Shown: positions 32,332-41,181 of the stretch, one piece after another
How positions within the stretch are numbered: position 1 is the stretch's first letter
Layout: each line of letters begins with the position of its first letter
From: a virus
DNA: 52,742 nucleotides
Direction: 5' to 3' (one strand)
Virus record (IMG/VR): IMGVR_UViG_3300021378_000033
Coordinates: 1-52,742 of that record
The notes under the pieces: model-generated
Database searches by the model: none
Seen by the model: only the letters and a program-made list of their open reading frames with translations
Told to the model about the DNA's origin: nothing
Program-made: the position numbers and the translations under genes

Positions 32332-32499
32332 ATGAAATTTTATTCCGTGGAACACTGGCAAGAGAACTGGGAAGAACTAATCTCAAAGGTTGAGAATGGT
32401 GAGTCAATAGGAATAACAAATGGAAAACATAGAGCAGTGATGGTTCCTGCAGATGAAGAAATTATAAGAATTCATACTGAACATAATGACGCGTCGTAA
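32332..32499 (+). CDS. Phd/YefM-like small protein
   Basis: 55 aa. MKFYSVEHWQENWEELISKV, GESIGITNGKHRAVMVP, and a short acidic tail follow the Phd/YefM antitoxin N-terminal fold (strand-helix-helix-strand), which binds DNA as a dimer. The C-terminal toxin-binding region is nearly absent. No toxin is obvious next door. It may act as a repressor or block host toxins (inference). It overlaps the following gene by 14 bases. Confidence 0.6.
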   Translation: MKFYSVEHWQENWEELISKVENGESIGITNGKHRAVMVPADEEIIRIHTEHNDAS

Positions 32500-32833
32500 G
32501 AATAGATCATATAAAAGAGTCACAGATGATCGTGAACCAATCACAATCAAACATTCTGATATATGTTATCCAGGGGCTATCAAAGAGAAACAGGTAGATG
32601 ATGCTGATACTTCTTATCCTGGTATTGTCATCAAATACGATACTGGATATCTGTTGGAAGATGGTGTTCATAGGATAACCAAACTTCAACGTGAAGGTAT
32701 CTATGAATCTCTTTTCTATGTGGTGACAGTGGAAGAATATAAGACTGGTCTGGTAGAGATGGTCTGTGGTTCTAATCGTGTCACACTAGGAGAATGGAGC
32801 CATAACAAATTAAACTCACAAACTCATGGGTAA
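32486..32833 (+). CDS. Hypothetical protein with ParB/sulfiredoxin-like segment
   Basis: Protein of 115 aa. Basic start MTRRKNRSYKR, then IKHSDICYPG, and GYLLEDGVHRITKLQREG near 67-84, resembling the DGxHR motif of ParB/Srx-fold proteins. YESLFYVVTVEEY fits the following strands. Function not known. Coupled to the Phd-like gene upstream. Confidence 0.55.
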   Translation: MTRRKNRSYKRVTDDREPITIKHSDICYPGAIKEKQVDDADTSYPGIVIKYDTGYLLEDGVHRITKLQREGIYESLFYVVTVEEYKTGLVEMVCGSNRVTLGEWSHNKLNSQTHG

Positions 32834-33428
32834 GTCAAGAACAATTTCAAAAATAAACTGGTCTTGGGATTATGGAAAGGTTGTAAGTGAAATAACTTGT
32901 ACTGATGGTATAACCCAAATCAGAAATAATGATAAGAGACCACCAACATATCCTGCCCATGATATCGCACATTTCATATGTGGATTTCATGAGGACTATG
33001 ACTGGGATTATTTGTGGGATCAACATTCAGAATCTCTAATAAATGTCAGACTTGCAGAATATAATGCTGTCTTTATTGAGAATCTTCTTTACTTTTATAT
33101 AACAAACAAATATAAAAATAGTCCATGGACCATATTACAACTGGCAGAACCAATAAAGAAACACTTGAACTGGTTTGTTAAGGACTATTATAAATTTATC
33201 ACACCAGAACTAAAACTTAGAAAAATATTTTTATCCAAACTAGATGAAAATATAGTCTGTCAACACTATCAGACTTATCATGATGTCTGTCTACTCCAGT
33301 TAAAAACTCCTCCTGGTGAGGATGTGCGAGATATTAAACTGGCACTTACTATGGACTCAAGTCTTGACCAGAAGAACACAGAGGTGTATGATTATATCAT
33401 TGAGATGAAGAGCATCTTGGGGAATTAG
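32826..33428 (+). CDS. Hypothetical protein with HDxxH motif
   Basis: Protein of 200 aa. YPAHDIAHFICGFHEDYDWDY near residues 42-62 has an HDIAH pattern that could bind metal. The rest is helical and Tyr/Asp-rich. No family recognised. It overlaps the previous gene by 8 bases, and its last 10 bases form the start of tRNA-Met. Confidence 0.6.
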   Translation: MGKSRTISKINWSWDYGKVVSEITCTDGITQIRNNDKRPPTYPAHDIAHFICGFHEDYDWDYLWDQHSESLINVRLAEYNAVFIENLLYFYITNKYKNSPWTILQLAEPIKKHLNWFVKDYYKFITPELKLRKIFLSKLDENIVCQHYQTYHDVCLLQLKTPPGEDVRDIKLALTMDSSLDQKNTEVYDYIIEMKSILGN

Positions 33429-33491
33429 CAATCTGGTGAATGCACCGAGCTCATAATTCGGTTAAGGTGGGTTCGGTCCCCACATTCCCTA
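33419..33491 (+). tRNA. tRNA-Met (CAT) or Ile-lysidine type
   Basis: Acceptor GGGGAAT/ATTCCCT, anticodon stem CCGAG/TTCGG with loop CTCATAA (CAT), T stem GTGGG/CCCAC with loop TTCGGTC. The loop has G where A58 is usual. The D arm is short (GCA/TGC). It overlaps the 3' end of the previous gene, stop codon included. A CAT tRNA may be elongator Met, or Ile if the host modifies it; sequence alone does not decide. Confidence 0.75.
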
Positions 33492-33520
33492 TTGACATTT
33501 CGGTGTCAAACCCTTATAAT
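33492..33520 (+). promoter_or_regulatory. Consensus sigma70 promoter
   Basis: Perfect TTGACA (33492-33497), 17 bases, perfect TATAAT (33515-33520), beginning at the base after tRNA-Met. It is the strongest host-type promoter in the window and should drive the two small genes at 33543 and 33761. Confidence 0.85.
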
Positions 33521-33542
33521 ACTAAGGTCAACAAACAAGCAA

Positions 33543-33758
33543 ATGACTATCACTTCTAAGTTCAAAAAGGATCTTCAGACTCTACGTGGGGCTGCAAATG
33601 GGGACTTCTTCCTGGATGTAAAGAACCCAAAACTTTTTAAAAAAGTTCGTAAGTATTATGATAACAATGGAGTAGTATTTTCTGGTGATCCTTTGGATGA
33701 TTATGATATTCTCATCGATTGTATTGCTGCAGATCTAGAAACTGTTGAGGTTGGTTGA
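33543..33758 (+). CDS. Small hypothetical early protein
   Basis: 71 aa from ATG 33543, chosen because it lies just after the promoter start point. MTITSKFKKDLQTLRGAANG, then an acidic C-terminus (DDYDILIDCIAADLE). No family recognised; probably an early host-takeover protein given the promoter. Confidence 0.6.
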   Translation: MTITSKFKKDLQTLRGAANGDFFLDVKNPKLFKKVRKYYDNNGVVFSGDPLDDYDILIDCIAADLETVEVG

Positions 33759-33760
33759 TT

Positions 33761-34015
33761 GTGAAGGTGACTACAAAACCAACTGTTCTTCTGGAACAGT
33801 TTCCCTATCGGTATATTCAGGTCGGTGTATTAGAAATCAATGGTAAACCTGATTGTAGAATTCAGAAAGTGGATTCATATACCGGTCGTTATAAAGACAT
33901 TTATCTTTGCGACAACGAAATGCAACTGATGACTGCAATGGAAGATTTTGAATACACTCGCTGGCTTGATCCGGATGGGGTTCCTTGTTATGTTAGAGAC
34001 TCGGTAGGTCGTTAA
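33761..34015 (+). CDS. Small hypothetical protein
   Basis: About 84 aa. GTG 33761 (GAGG 10 bases upstream) or TTG 33755 could start it. Beta-rich: VLLEQFPYRYIQVGVLEING, YTGRYKDIYLCDNE, RWLDPDGVPCYVRD. No family recognised. Followed by 80 bases with a CTTGTT/AACAAG hairpin and then a strong terminator. Confidence 0.6.
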   Translation: MKVTTKPTVLLEQFPYRYIQVGVLEINGKPDCRIQKVDSYTGRYKDIYLCDNEMQLMTAMEDFEYTRWLDPDGVPCYVRDSVGR

Positions 34016-34095
34016 AGTGTCCTGGTGGAGTCAATAGACCCTTATGGTTTCTTGTTTCCATCTAAAGAACAAGTGGCGTGCATGAAAGACCTCTG

Positions 34096-34128
34096 AAGGG
34101 GATCCTAACAAGGGATCCCCTTTTTTTT
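34096..34128 (+). terminator. Strong terminator closing the 33.5 kb early unit
   Basis: AAGGGGATCC pairs with GGATCCCCTT around a TAACAAG loop, followed by eight T. Confidence 0.9.
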
Positions 34129-34135
34129 CTAAATA
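34128..34135 (+). promoter_or_regulatory. Late-promoter-like element before the glycan island
   Basis: TCTAAATA, 7 of 8 to TATAAATA, directly after the terminator T run. It could transcribe the 34161 gene and the long overlapping glycan operon; no other promoter is visible for it. Confidence 0.4.
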
Positions 34136-34160
34136 GGTATAGTTACTAATCTTTGGTAAA

Positions 34161-34469
34161 ATGACATACAAAGGTACGGCAGGTAAGTCTGCAAGTGGAG
34201 CATCTATGTCAAAGTATGATGTGGAAGTAGAAGCTAGACTTCAGGCACTAGAGTCAGAAACACATACAAAACCAACTGGTGCAACACACGCAAAAATTGA
34301 AGAGAGACTGGCTGCTCTTGAAGCAGCAGTGACAGAACTTAAGTCTACATCAGCTGTCTCTGCACCATCTGGTAGTGTTGAAGCACTTATTAAAAGACTG
34401 AATGATATTCCTGCAATCACAGAACATTGTACTAAAGATGCTGATGGTGTCAGAAGACTTAAGGTGTGA
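34161..34469 (+). CDS. Small coiled-coil protein, possibly structural
   Basis: Protein of 102 aa: flexible Gly/Ser/Lys start, then two heptad-like helices (VEVEARLQALESE, KIEERLAALEAAVTELK) and a C-terminal helix ending DADGVRRLKV. It suggests a trimer-forming or accessory virion protein; no family identified. Confidence 0.6.
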   Translation: MTYKGTAGKSASGASMSKYDVEVEARLQALESETHTKPTGATHAKIEERLAALEAAVTELKSTSAVSAPSGSVEALIKRLNDIPAITEHCTKDADGVRRLKV

Positions 34470-34497
34470 TATAATAAATTAGTTGTAGTAAAAAATT

Positions 34498-35553
34498 ATG
34501 AGTAAATATAATAAGACTGCACTAGTGCTTGGTGCAGGTGGTTTTATTGGTAGTCACATGGTAAAGAGACTACGTGCAGAAGGATACTGGGTTCGTGGAG
34601 TTGATCTCAAGAACCCAGAGTTCACTTCGACTGAAGCAAACGAATTCATTCGAGGAGACTTGCGTGAAGCTGACTTTGTTCGTCGTGTTCTTCGGTTCAA
34701 AGGATATCAAGGGAACTTCTATCATAGTGTTCCTGAAAGACTTCATCTTCCTTTTGATGAGATCTATCAGTTTGCTGCTGATATGGGTGGTGCAGGTTTT
34801 GTTTTCACTGGTGAGAACGACGCAGACATCATGCACAACTCTGTAACTATTAATCTTAATGTTCTTGAATCGCAGCGTCAATTAAATGACTATAAACAGG
34901 TCAATAGAACTAAAATTTTCTACTCTGGTTCTGCTTGCATGTATCCAGAGCACAATCAACTCGATCCAGATAAACCTGATTGTCGTGAAGAATCCGCATA
35001 TCCAGCAGCACCAGACTCAGAATATGGATGGGAGAAACTCTTCTCCGAACGACTATACCTATCTTATAATCGTAATCATGGTATTCCTGTTCGGGTTGCT
35101 AGGTATCACAATATCTTCGGACCAGAAGGAACCTGGCAAGGTGGAAGAGAGAAGGCTCCAGCTGCTATCTGCAGGAAAGTTGCTAACCTCCCGCCACAAG
35201 GTGGAGCCATCGAAGTGTGGGGAGATGGTTTACAGACTCGTTCCTTCTTGTTCATTGATGAATGCATCGAAGCGACTAGAAGAATGATGGACTCTGACTT
35301 CATTGGACCAGTGAATATTGGTTCTGAAGAGATGGTGACTATCAATCAACTTGTAGACATTACCGCGAGAGTAGCAGAGAAGGAAGTTACTAAGATTCAT
35401 ATTGATGGACCTCTAGGTGTTCGCGGTCGTAACTCTAACAATGATCTCATTCGTGAGAAGTTGAGTTGGAATTATGAGATGACACTTGAAGAAGGTATCC
35501 GGTACACATATTACTGGATTAATGAACAGACCAATATACAGGAGACAAAATAA
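34498..35553 (+). CDS. GDP-mannose 3,5-epimerase-like NAD-dependent epimerase
   Basis: Protein of 351 aa, SDR fold: LVLGAGGFIGSHMVKRLR at the N-terminus, AADMGGAGFVF near 89, FYSGSACMYPE near 140-150 (catalytic Cys region), YGWEK (Tyr/Lys near 174-178), and RYHNIFGPEGTWQGGREK near 201. The ADMGG, SACMYPE and GTWxGGREKAPAA signatures match plant-type GDP-mannose 3,5-epimerase, which makes GDP-L-galactose/L-gulose. It would supply activated sugar for the downstream glycosyltransferases. Confidence 0.85.
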   Translation: MSKYNKTALVLGAGGFIGSHMVKRLRAEGYWVRGVDLKNPEFTSTEANEFIRGDLREADFVRRVLRFKGYQGNFYHSVPERLHLPFDEIYQFAADMGGAGFVFTGENDADIMHNSVTINLNVLESQRQLNDYKQVNRTKIFYSGSACMYPEHNQLDPDKPDCREESAYPAAPDSEYGWEKLFSERLYLSYNRNHGIPVRVARYHNIFGPEGTWQGGREKAPAAICRKVANLPPQGGAIEVWGDGLQTRSFLFIDECIEATRRMMDSDFIGPVNIGSEEMVTINQLVDITARVAEKEVTKIHIDGPLGVRGRNSNNDLIREKLSWNYEMTLEEGIRYTYYWINEQTNIQETK

Positions 35554-36266
35554 TGGCTGGTATCACACATAGTCAGATTAAAAATCTGATGGCAGGCAGA
35601 GATAAAATTACTATATTTGAAATTGGTTGTGCAGATGGTAGAGACACTAAAAAGTTTCTGAATACTTTTGGTCCCGAACTTACCATCTACACCTTTGATC
35701 CTGAACCTATTAATGAGGTATTTGTAACACAACTTGGTCAGAAAGATGCATTTGGTGGTGGCAATGACCAACTGGCAAATGATGATAGGCATATCTTCCA
35801 TCCTTATGCGATGTGTGATTATAAAGGAACCATCACATTTAACAGGTCTCAAAACTTAGATGGACCTGGACAAGGTGAAAATTGGGGTAGATACTCTGGT
35901 TCGATTCACCGTCCTGTAACTCACTTAGAAAGTCCTAAGTACGGTAAACGATGGGCTGCATGTATTTTTGAGGAAACTGTAGAAGCAAAATGTTCTTCAA
36001 TTGACATTTTCTGTGAAGAAAATGGTATTGATCATGTTGATTTTGTATGGATGGACACTCAGGGAGCAGAAAGAGATGTTCTCAAAGGTGCTCAGAGAAT
36101 GCTCCCAAACATCGATTATATCTATACTGAGTACTATGATGAAGAGATGTATAAAGATTGTGCAGGATTAGAAGAGATCAAATCTCTTCTTCCTAACTAT
36201 GTTCTTGAGCACAATTGGAGATGTGATGATGCTGATGGTGGTGATGTTCTAATGAGGAGAATATGA
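35553..36266 (+). CDS. FkbM-family methyltransferase
   Basis: Protein of 237 aa. Motif I IFEIGCADGRDTKKF near 20-34, FDPEP, then SSIDIFCEENGIDHVDFVWMD and QGAERDVLKGA, the FkbM signature. It is expected to O-methylate a sugar. Stop/start overlap with the epimerase (TAATG) and a 4-base overlap with the next gene. Confidence 0.85.
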   Translation: MAGITHSQIKNLMAGRDKITIFEIGCADGRDTKKFLNTFGPELTIYTFDPEPINEVFVTQLGQKDAFGGGNDQLANDDRHIFHPYAMCDYKGTITFNRSQNLDGPGQGENWGRYSGSIHRPVTHLESPKYGKRWAACIFEETVEAKCSSIDIFCEENGIDHVDFVWMDTQGAERDVLKGAQRMLPNIDYIYTEYYDEEMYKDCAGLEEIKSLLPNYVLEHNWRCDDADGGDVLMRRI

Positions 36267-37114
36267 AGGTATTGATTCTCGGTTCCAGCGGTCAGATCGG
36301 AGCATATTTAACTGAGTACCTTAGTGGTAAGTGTCATGAAGTATTTGAGTATGATATTGTCAACACAGAAGATCAAGACCTTACACAGATTCCAAACCTT
36401 GCATTAGAACATCTGATCAAGGAATCGGACTTTGTGTTCTTTCTTGCCTTTGATGTTGGTGGTTCTAGGTATCTGAAGAAGTATCAACACACTTTCAAGT
36501 TCATTGACAACAATGCCAGGATGATGGTAAGTGTCTTTGGTCTTCTAGAGAAGTATAAAAAGAGATTTGTGTTTGCATCTTCACAGATGAGTAACATGAG
36601 TCACTCTCCTTATGGTGTGATGAAGAGAGTTGGTGAACTCTATACCAAAACATTGAACGGTCTTCTTGTTAAGTTCTGGAATGTTTATGGTATTGAGAAA
36701 GACATGGACAAGGCTCATGTTATCACTGACTTTATCAAGAGGGGATTTGAAGAGGGTCAGTTTGAGATGTTGACTGATGGTACAGAACAGCGTCAGTTCT
36801 TATATGCTGAGGATTGTTGTGAAGCATTGGAGACAGTAATGGAAAACTATACTGACTTCAAACCAGAAGATCCACTTCATATTACATCATTCCATTCAGA
36901 CTCTATTAATCATATTGCTGGTATTATCCAAGGTCAGTTCAACTTAATTGGTAGGGATGATGTAAGAATCACACCTGGTGTTGCAAAAGATACTGTTCAA
37001 CTTGATAAGAGGAATGAGGCCGACAACTACATACTAGGTTGGTGGGTACCAAAGACAGGAATTGACGTAGGTATCTCAAAAGTGTTTAACGAAATGAAGA
37101 AGAATTATGAATAG
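36263..37114 (+). CDS. NAD-dependent epimerase/dehydratase (SDR)
   Basis: Protein of 283 aa. VLILGSSGQIGAYLTEYL (nucleotide-binding), FLAFDVGGSRYLKK, FASSQMSNMSHSPYGVMKRVGE (Ser and YxxxK near 113-124), and KFWNVYGIEKD. A second sugar nucleotide-modifying SDR, shorter than usual (about 310). Substrate unknown. Confidence 0.82.
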   Translation: MKVLILGSSGQIGAYLTEYLSGKCHEVFEYDIVNTEDQDLTQIPNLALEHLIKESDFVFFLAFDVGGSRYLKKYQHTFKFIDNNARMMVSVFGLLEKYKKRFVFASSQMSNMSHSPYGVMKRVGELYTKTLNGLLVKFWNVYGIEKDMDKAHVITDFIKRGFEEGQFEMLTDGTEQRQFLYAEDCCEALETVMENYTDFKPEDPLHITSFHSDSINHIAGIIQGQFNLIGRDDVRITPGVAKDTVQLDKRNEADNYILGWWVPKTGIDVGISKVFNEMKKNYE

Positions 37115-37823
37115 ACAACAGGTGCTGGCAGTAGCAACTTCATCAGATCTTGGATCAAATGCAAACGTATTGTGTGAGTTTATAGGTAAGAAAAAAGACT
37201 CTACCTTTGTTGACCTTGGTGTTCGTGATGGTTTTTCTTCTGCCCTTCTTTCTTTGAACTCTAAGAAGAATAACAATAAGATCTATGGTGTCGATGTAAA
37301 CTTCAATAACTTTAGATCTGAACTTGTAGATGGCCAGAACTATCTACAACTAGAAGGTGATAGTTCCACTATTGGTAAGTATGCTGACCTTGAAGACTTG
37401 AAAGAGATTGACTTCTTGTTTGTTGACTCTCTTCATGTTAGAGAACAGGTTCTTTGTGAACTTCATTACTGGGTTCCTCGTTTGAAGGAAGGTGGTACTG
37501 TCGCATTCCATGATTCTCATTGGCCAGAAGGTAAAAGAGACCAGACTGGTGGCAAGTCTTGGAACCGTGTTGATGATGCCATTAGAGAGTTCTTTGGTTT
37601 AGATGTTCTTGAAGACTATGAAGATGACAACCTTGAGGTTACGTGTTATCCTCCTAGCTGGGGTATGACGTTTGTCACACTCAAGACTAAAAACTTTGAG
37701 AGTATTGTGAAAGATTGGAATAAAGTTTTCAGTACCCGTAATGACTTGATTTCAGTATTTTGGAACAAGGAAAATGTTGGAGATAGGACAATTGAATTGG
37801 AGATGAGTTATGAAGCTAATTGA
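37107..37823 (+). CDS. Class I methyltransferase-like protein
   Basis: Protein of 238 aa. TFVDLGVRDGFSSALLSL near 34-51, IYGVDVN, then DFLFVDSLHVREQVLCEL and KEGGTVAFHDSHW near 130, the pattern of the Methyltransf_24/CmcI-like class. Probably a sugar O-methyltransferase in the island. Overlaps both neighbours. Confidence 0.78.
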   Translation: MNRQQVLAVATSSDLGSNANVLCEFIGKKKDSTFVDLGVRDGFSSALLSLNSKKNNNKIYGVDVNFNNFRSELVDGQNYLQLEGDSSTIGKYADLEDLKEIDFLFVDSLHVREQVLCELHYWVPRLKEGGTVAFHDSHWPEGKRDQTGGKSWNRVDDAIREFFGLDVLEDYEDDNLEVTCYPPSWGMTFVTLKTKNFESIVKDWNKVFSTRNDLISVFWNKENVGDRTIELEMSYEAN

Positions 37824-38691
37824 TGTTTTTAATTTTTCACATGAACCTATTGAACTTTTAGAGATGAGACTGAGGATTGTGTATCCTCATGTCGATCTCA
37901 TCTGTATCAATGAAAATGCCACTACCTATACTGGTATTGAACGTGAACTACAATTTGAGAAGCATAAAGAACATCTAGATTTTTATTTTGGTGATAAGAT
38001 TGTTCATCGTGTAATTGATACCAGAGAACGTAATCTAGACTTCACCACATTCCAACAGGAGTATCATACTAATAGAGATAAATCACATCCTACTAGACCT
38101 GCTACAAGAGGTCTTCCAGAACGTTGGCATCGTTCAATGTATGGTCGAGATTGTCTTATTGAATCTCCTTTAGAGGTTGCTGAGGATGAGGACATTATCA
38201 TTCAGAGTGATTTGGATGAGATTCCTAACCCTGAGTTTCTGAAAGAAGCAAAAGAGATTGTGGAAGATGGTTACATGTATACGTGTATCCAGAAGTTCTA
38301 TATGTGTCATGTGAATAGACTCCAAACTGACAAGGGTAAGGATGTTGATGATTGGAGAGGTTCACAGTTTAGTACATTCAAGTATCTGAAAGAACATGGT
38401 GGTTTTAATGATTGTAGGAATCTTCCTCACGAACACGAATACACAATCGATAATGGAGGGTGGCACTTTAGCTTCCTTGGAGGAGAGGACAAGATCAAAC
38501 AGAAACTCAATGGTTATGGTCACCAAGAACATAACCATGACGGTGTGAAGAACTCTCTTGGTTCTAACATCACAGATAACCAGGATATTCTTGGTAGAAC
38601 CTGGATGGGAACAAGAATTGTTCCTCTTGATAATGATCTCCCTGACGAGATTGTAAATAACCCAGAACGCTATAAGGAGTTCATTGCATGA
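37810..38691 (+). CDS. GT17-like glycosyltransferase
   Basis: Protein of 293 aa. DVFNFSHEPIELLEMRLRI at the N-terminus, TYTGIERELQF, IIQSDLDEIPN near 135-145 (metal-binding DxD type), and GGWHFSFLGGEDKIKQKL near 220, matching the GT17 family (beta-1,4-mannosyl-glycoprotein N-acetylglucosaminyltransferase type). Actual sugar unknown. Confidence 0.82.
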   Translation: MKLIDVFNFSHEPIELLEMRLRIVYPHVDLICINENATTYTGIERELQFEKHKEHLDFYFGDKIVHRVIDTRERNLDFTTFQQEYHTNRDKSHPTRPATRGLPERWHRSMYGRDCLIESPLEVAEDEDIIIQSDLDEIPNPEFLKEAKEIVEDGYMYTCIQKFYMCHVNRLQTDKGKDVDDWRGSQFSTFKYLKEHGGFNDCRNLPHEHEYTIDNGGWHFSFLGGEDKIKQKLNGYGHQEHNHDGVKNSLGSNITDNQDILGRTWMGTRIVPLDNDLPDEIVNNPERYKEFIA

Positions 38692-39647
38692 TTACATCTG
38701 AAATATATTATGGATCTGGTATTGGAAACCAGATTTGGCACTACGTTGTTACCAGACTCATTGCAGAGAAGAATGGTTATAAGTATGGGATCATGGGTAA
38801 AGATAGGTGGAAAGGTCAAGCCTTTATGCATATCGACTTTGGTGAAGAAGTAGTAGGTGGTTCAGGTCCAGAAGGAGGACCACCTGAGAGTCTTCCAGAA
38901 GGTATCACAAACTATTATAAAGAACACTTCCTACGTCACCCTGTGACTAATGGAAACGTAGGTCTTCCTGATCCTAACCTTCTCAATGTTCCTGATGGAA
39001 CTAAGATTGAAGGAACCATGCAGAGGATGTCATATGTTGATGAATTTCGTGAAAAGATCTGTGAATGGTTATCTTATTCTGAGGAATTGAGTTTCCCTGA
39101 ATATACTGATAAAGATTCTTGTGTCATTCAGTTTCGTGGTGGTGATTACCTGACTGGTAACTCTGCACTTCCTCCATCGTATTATGAAATGGCGATGGAT
39201 AATATGAGGAGGGTGACCAATAATACAAAGTTGAAGTTCTATGTTGTTACTGATGATCCCACTAACGCAGCAAAGTATGTTCGTGGTGCAGAGGTTATTG
39301 GTTCTGCCATCACTAAAGAGAAAGACCCATATCAAGGAAGTATAGGATGGTATAAGTATCCTGGTGGTCCTATTGGTATTGATTATGCTATTCTCAATCA
39401 AGCAGAGAATGTGATTATCAGTTCATCTACCTTTGCCTTCTGGCCAGTATGGACTAACACTAATGCAGAGAATGTAATCGCTCCCAAGTATTGGTTTGAT
39501 TGGAACAACTCTGATGGTTGGTGGAGACCTTCTGAAGCTATTGTTGATGACTGGTTCTGGATGGACAGGACAGGTGATATTGACAATGGTGTAGACTGTA
39601 AGAAACAGTTTGACAAATACAAAGAAACTAATAACTTGTATCAATGA
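38688..39647 (+). CDS. GT11-like fucosyltransferase-type protein
   Basis: Protein of 319 aa. Opens IYYGSGIGNQIWHYVVTRLI (GxGNQ), then VIQFRGGDYL near 146 (HxRRxDY-like but with Gly-Gly), YYEMAMDNM, FYVVTDDP and NVIISSSTFAFWPVW. This is the order of GT11 alpha-1,2-fucosyltransferases, with a diverged donor motif. Paralogue in outline of 41178. Confidence 0.75.
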   Translation: MITSEIYYGSGIGNQIWHYVVTRLIAEKNGYKYGIMGKDRWKGQAFMHIDFGEEVVGGSGPEGGPPESLPEGITNYYKEHFLRHPVTNGNVGLPDPNLLNVPDGTKIEGTMQRMSYVDEFREKICEWLSYSEELSFPEYTDKDSCVIQFRGGDYLTGNSALPPSYYEMAMDNMRRVTNNTKLKFYVVTDDPTNAAKYVRGAEVIGSAITKEKDPYQGSIGWYKYPGGPIGIDYAILNQAENVIISSSTFAFWPVWTNTNAENVIAPKYWFDWNNSDGWWRPSEAIVDDWFWMDRTGDIDNGVDCKKQFDKYKETNNLYQ

Positions 39648-40321
39648 TTGATCTACCTAATGTAACACTTATTTGTGTTTCCAGTGTGAATTTTGAACAG
39701 ACCCTGTATGCCTTTCAAAAGAGTATGCAGGGTATTCGTTTTGGTGCTGTGAAACTTGTATCAGATCAGGATCGTCCTGACTTTGAGGAAACAGGTATCA
39801 CTGTAGAGAAGTGTCCAAAGATTACTTCGATTGATGAATACAGTCACTACATGATATATGATCTACAGAAACATGTAGACACAACTCACTGTATTACTAT
39901 CCAGGCTGACGGGTTTATTATCAACCCTGAGAAGTGGGATCCATTGTGGTTAGAGTACGATTATATTGGAGCACCATGGGAACACTCTGACGGGGCATAC
40001 ATTGACCCTTGGGGAGGACACCAGAGAGTTGGTAATGGTGGATTCACTCTCCGCTCTAAGAAACTCCTAGAGGTTCCTAACAATGCTTATGTCCACTTTG
40101 ATGTGAACTGGGGCAACTTCTACAAACACATGGACGCAAATGATACCGCAGAGGATGGATGTATCTGTGTCCATAACAGACATATATACGAAGTATTAGG
40201 TTGTAAGTTTGCTCCTGTAACTGTTGCCGCCAGGTTTGCCCATGAGAAACCTGTTCCAGAAACCAGAGGTATCACACCTTTCGGATTCCATTATCATCTT
40301 CCTCCAGGAACTGTATTATGA
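39644..40321 (+). CDS. DUF5672-type putative glycosyltransferase
   Basis: Protein of 225 aa. ITIQADGFIINPEKWDP near 85-101, YDYIGAPWEH, GNGGFTLRSKKLLE near 126-140, and EDGCICVHNR. This matches the DUF5672 pattern, a GT-A-like domain found in glycan clusters. Overlaps both neighbours by 4 bases. Confidence 0.75.
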   Translation: MIDLPNVTLICVSSVNFEQTLYAFQKSMQGIRFGAVKLVSDQDRPDFEETGITVEKCPKITSIDEYSHYMIYDLQKHVDTTHCITIQADGFIINPEKWDPLWLEYDYIGAPWEHSDGAYIDPWGGHQRVGNGGFTLRSKKLLEVPNNAYVHFDVNWGNFYKHMDANDTAEDGCICVHNRHIYEVLGCKFAPVTVAARFAHEKPVPETRGITPFGFHYHLPPGTVL

Positions 40322-41181
40322 AAATTATTATTTGGGGACACTACCCTCTCCATAGTTCGACACATGGATATATTCACGACACATATTTCAAAGCATTTGA
40401 AAGTCTTGGTTATGATGTAATGTGGGTCTCTAATGAAGACCATCTCATAGACTATGCAGGTACTGTCTTCTTTGTAGAGGACTCTCAGAAGTCTGCAATG
40501 CCTGTTAGACCTGACTGTAAATACATCACTCACCACGTAGACACCAAATACTTAACAGACCGTGGGGTTCCCTTTGAGAACGTTCTTAAACTAGGTAACT
40601 GTATTCGTAATACAGTTCATTTTGAAAAGGTTGAAGACCTATGCCATTGGGATGAGTCAACTAGAACTCTCTATCAAACATGGGGAACTGATCTTCTTCC
40701 CAATGAGATCAACGTTGATGAACCTACAAAGTTTGACGAAAGTAATCGATACATCAATTACATTGGTATGATGTATGAACAAGGTCCATATTGGATTCAA
40801 TACTTTGCACACTGTGCAGAAAAGAATGGTAAAGAAGTCAAACTCTACACACAGTCTGTGTCTCATCAAGAGAATCGTATGTTGATTCGAAACTCATTTA
40901 TCTGTCCTGACTTCAGAAGTGATTGGCATCTACAGTGTGGTTATATTCCTTGTAGGATTCAGAAGAATATTAGTTACGGAAGAGTTCAAGGAACTAACTC
41001 TCCATTTATCAAAGAGGCCTTTGGTGACTACGTGGTTTATGGTGGAACACCAGAAACTCTTTACCATAACTTGATTGATACAGAAAGAGGTGGTAAGATC
41101 AATATGAAGGAGGCAATGCAGTTCATTAAAGACAAGCATACCTACATTAATCGAATCAACAATATTCTAAAGTTCTTATGA
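40318..41181 (+). CDS. Putative glycosyltransferase-like protein
   Basis: Protein of 287 aa, family uncertain. KIIIWGHYPLHSSTHGY and FKAFESLGYDVMWVS look like the first Rossmann unit of a GT-B enzyme; YINYIGMMYEQGPYW, YGRVQGTNSPFIKEAFGDYV and a final helix resemble its donor-binding half. Its place inside the island supports a glycosyltransferase role. Confidence 0.6.
   Translation: MKIIIWGHYPLHSSTHGYIHDTYFKAFESLGYDVMWVSNEDHLIDYAGTVFFVEDSQKSAMPVRPDCKYITHHVDTKYLTDRGVPFENVLKLGNCIRNTVHFEKVEDLCHWDESTRTLYQTWGTDLLPNEINVDEPTKFDESNRYINYIGMMYEQGPYWIQYFAHCAEKNGKEVKLYTQSVSHQENRMLIRNSFICPDFRSDWHLQCGYIPCRIQKNISYGRVQGTNSPFIKEAFGDYVVYGGTPETLYHNLIDTERGGKINMKEAMQFIKDKHTYINRINNILKFL

Noticed and set aside
34016-34095. 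tRNA candidate before the 34.1 kb terminator
   Set aside because: Only a small CTTGTT/AACAAG hairpin forms; no cloverleaf fits.
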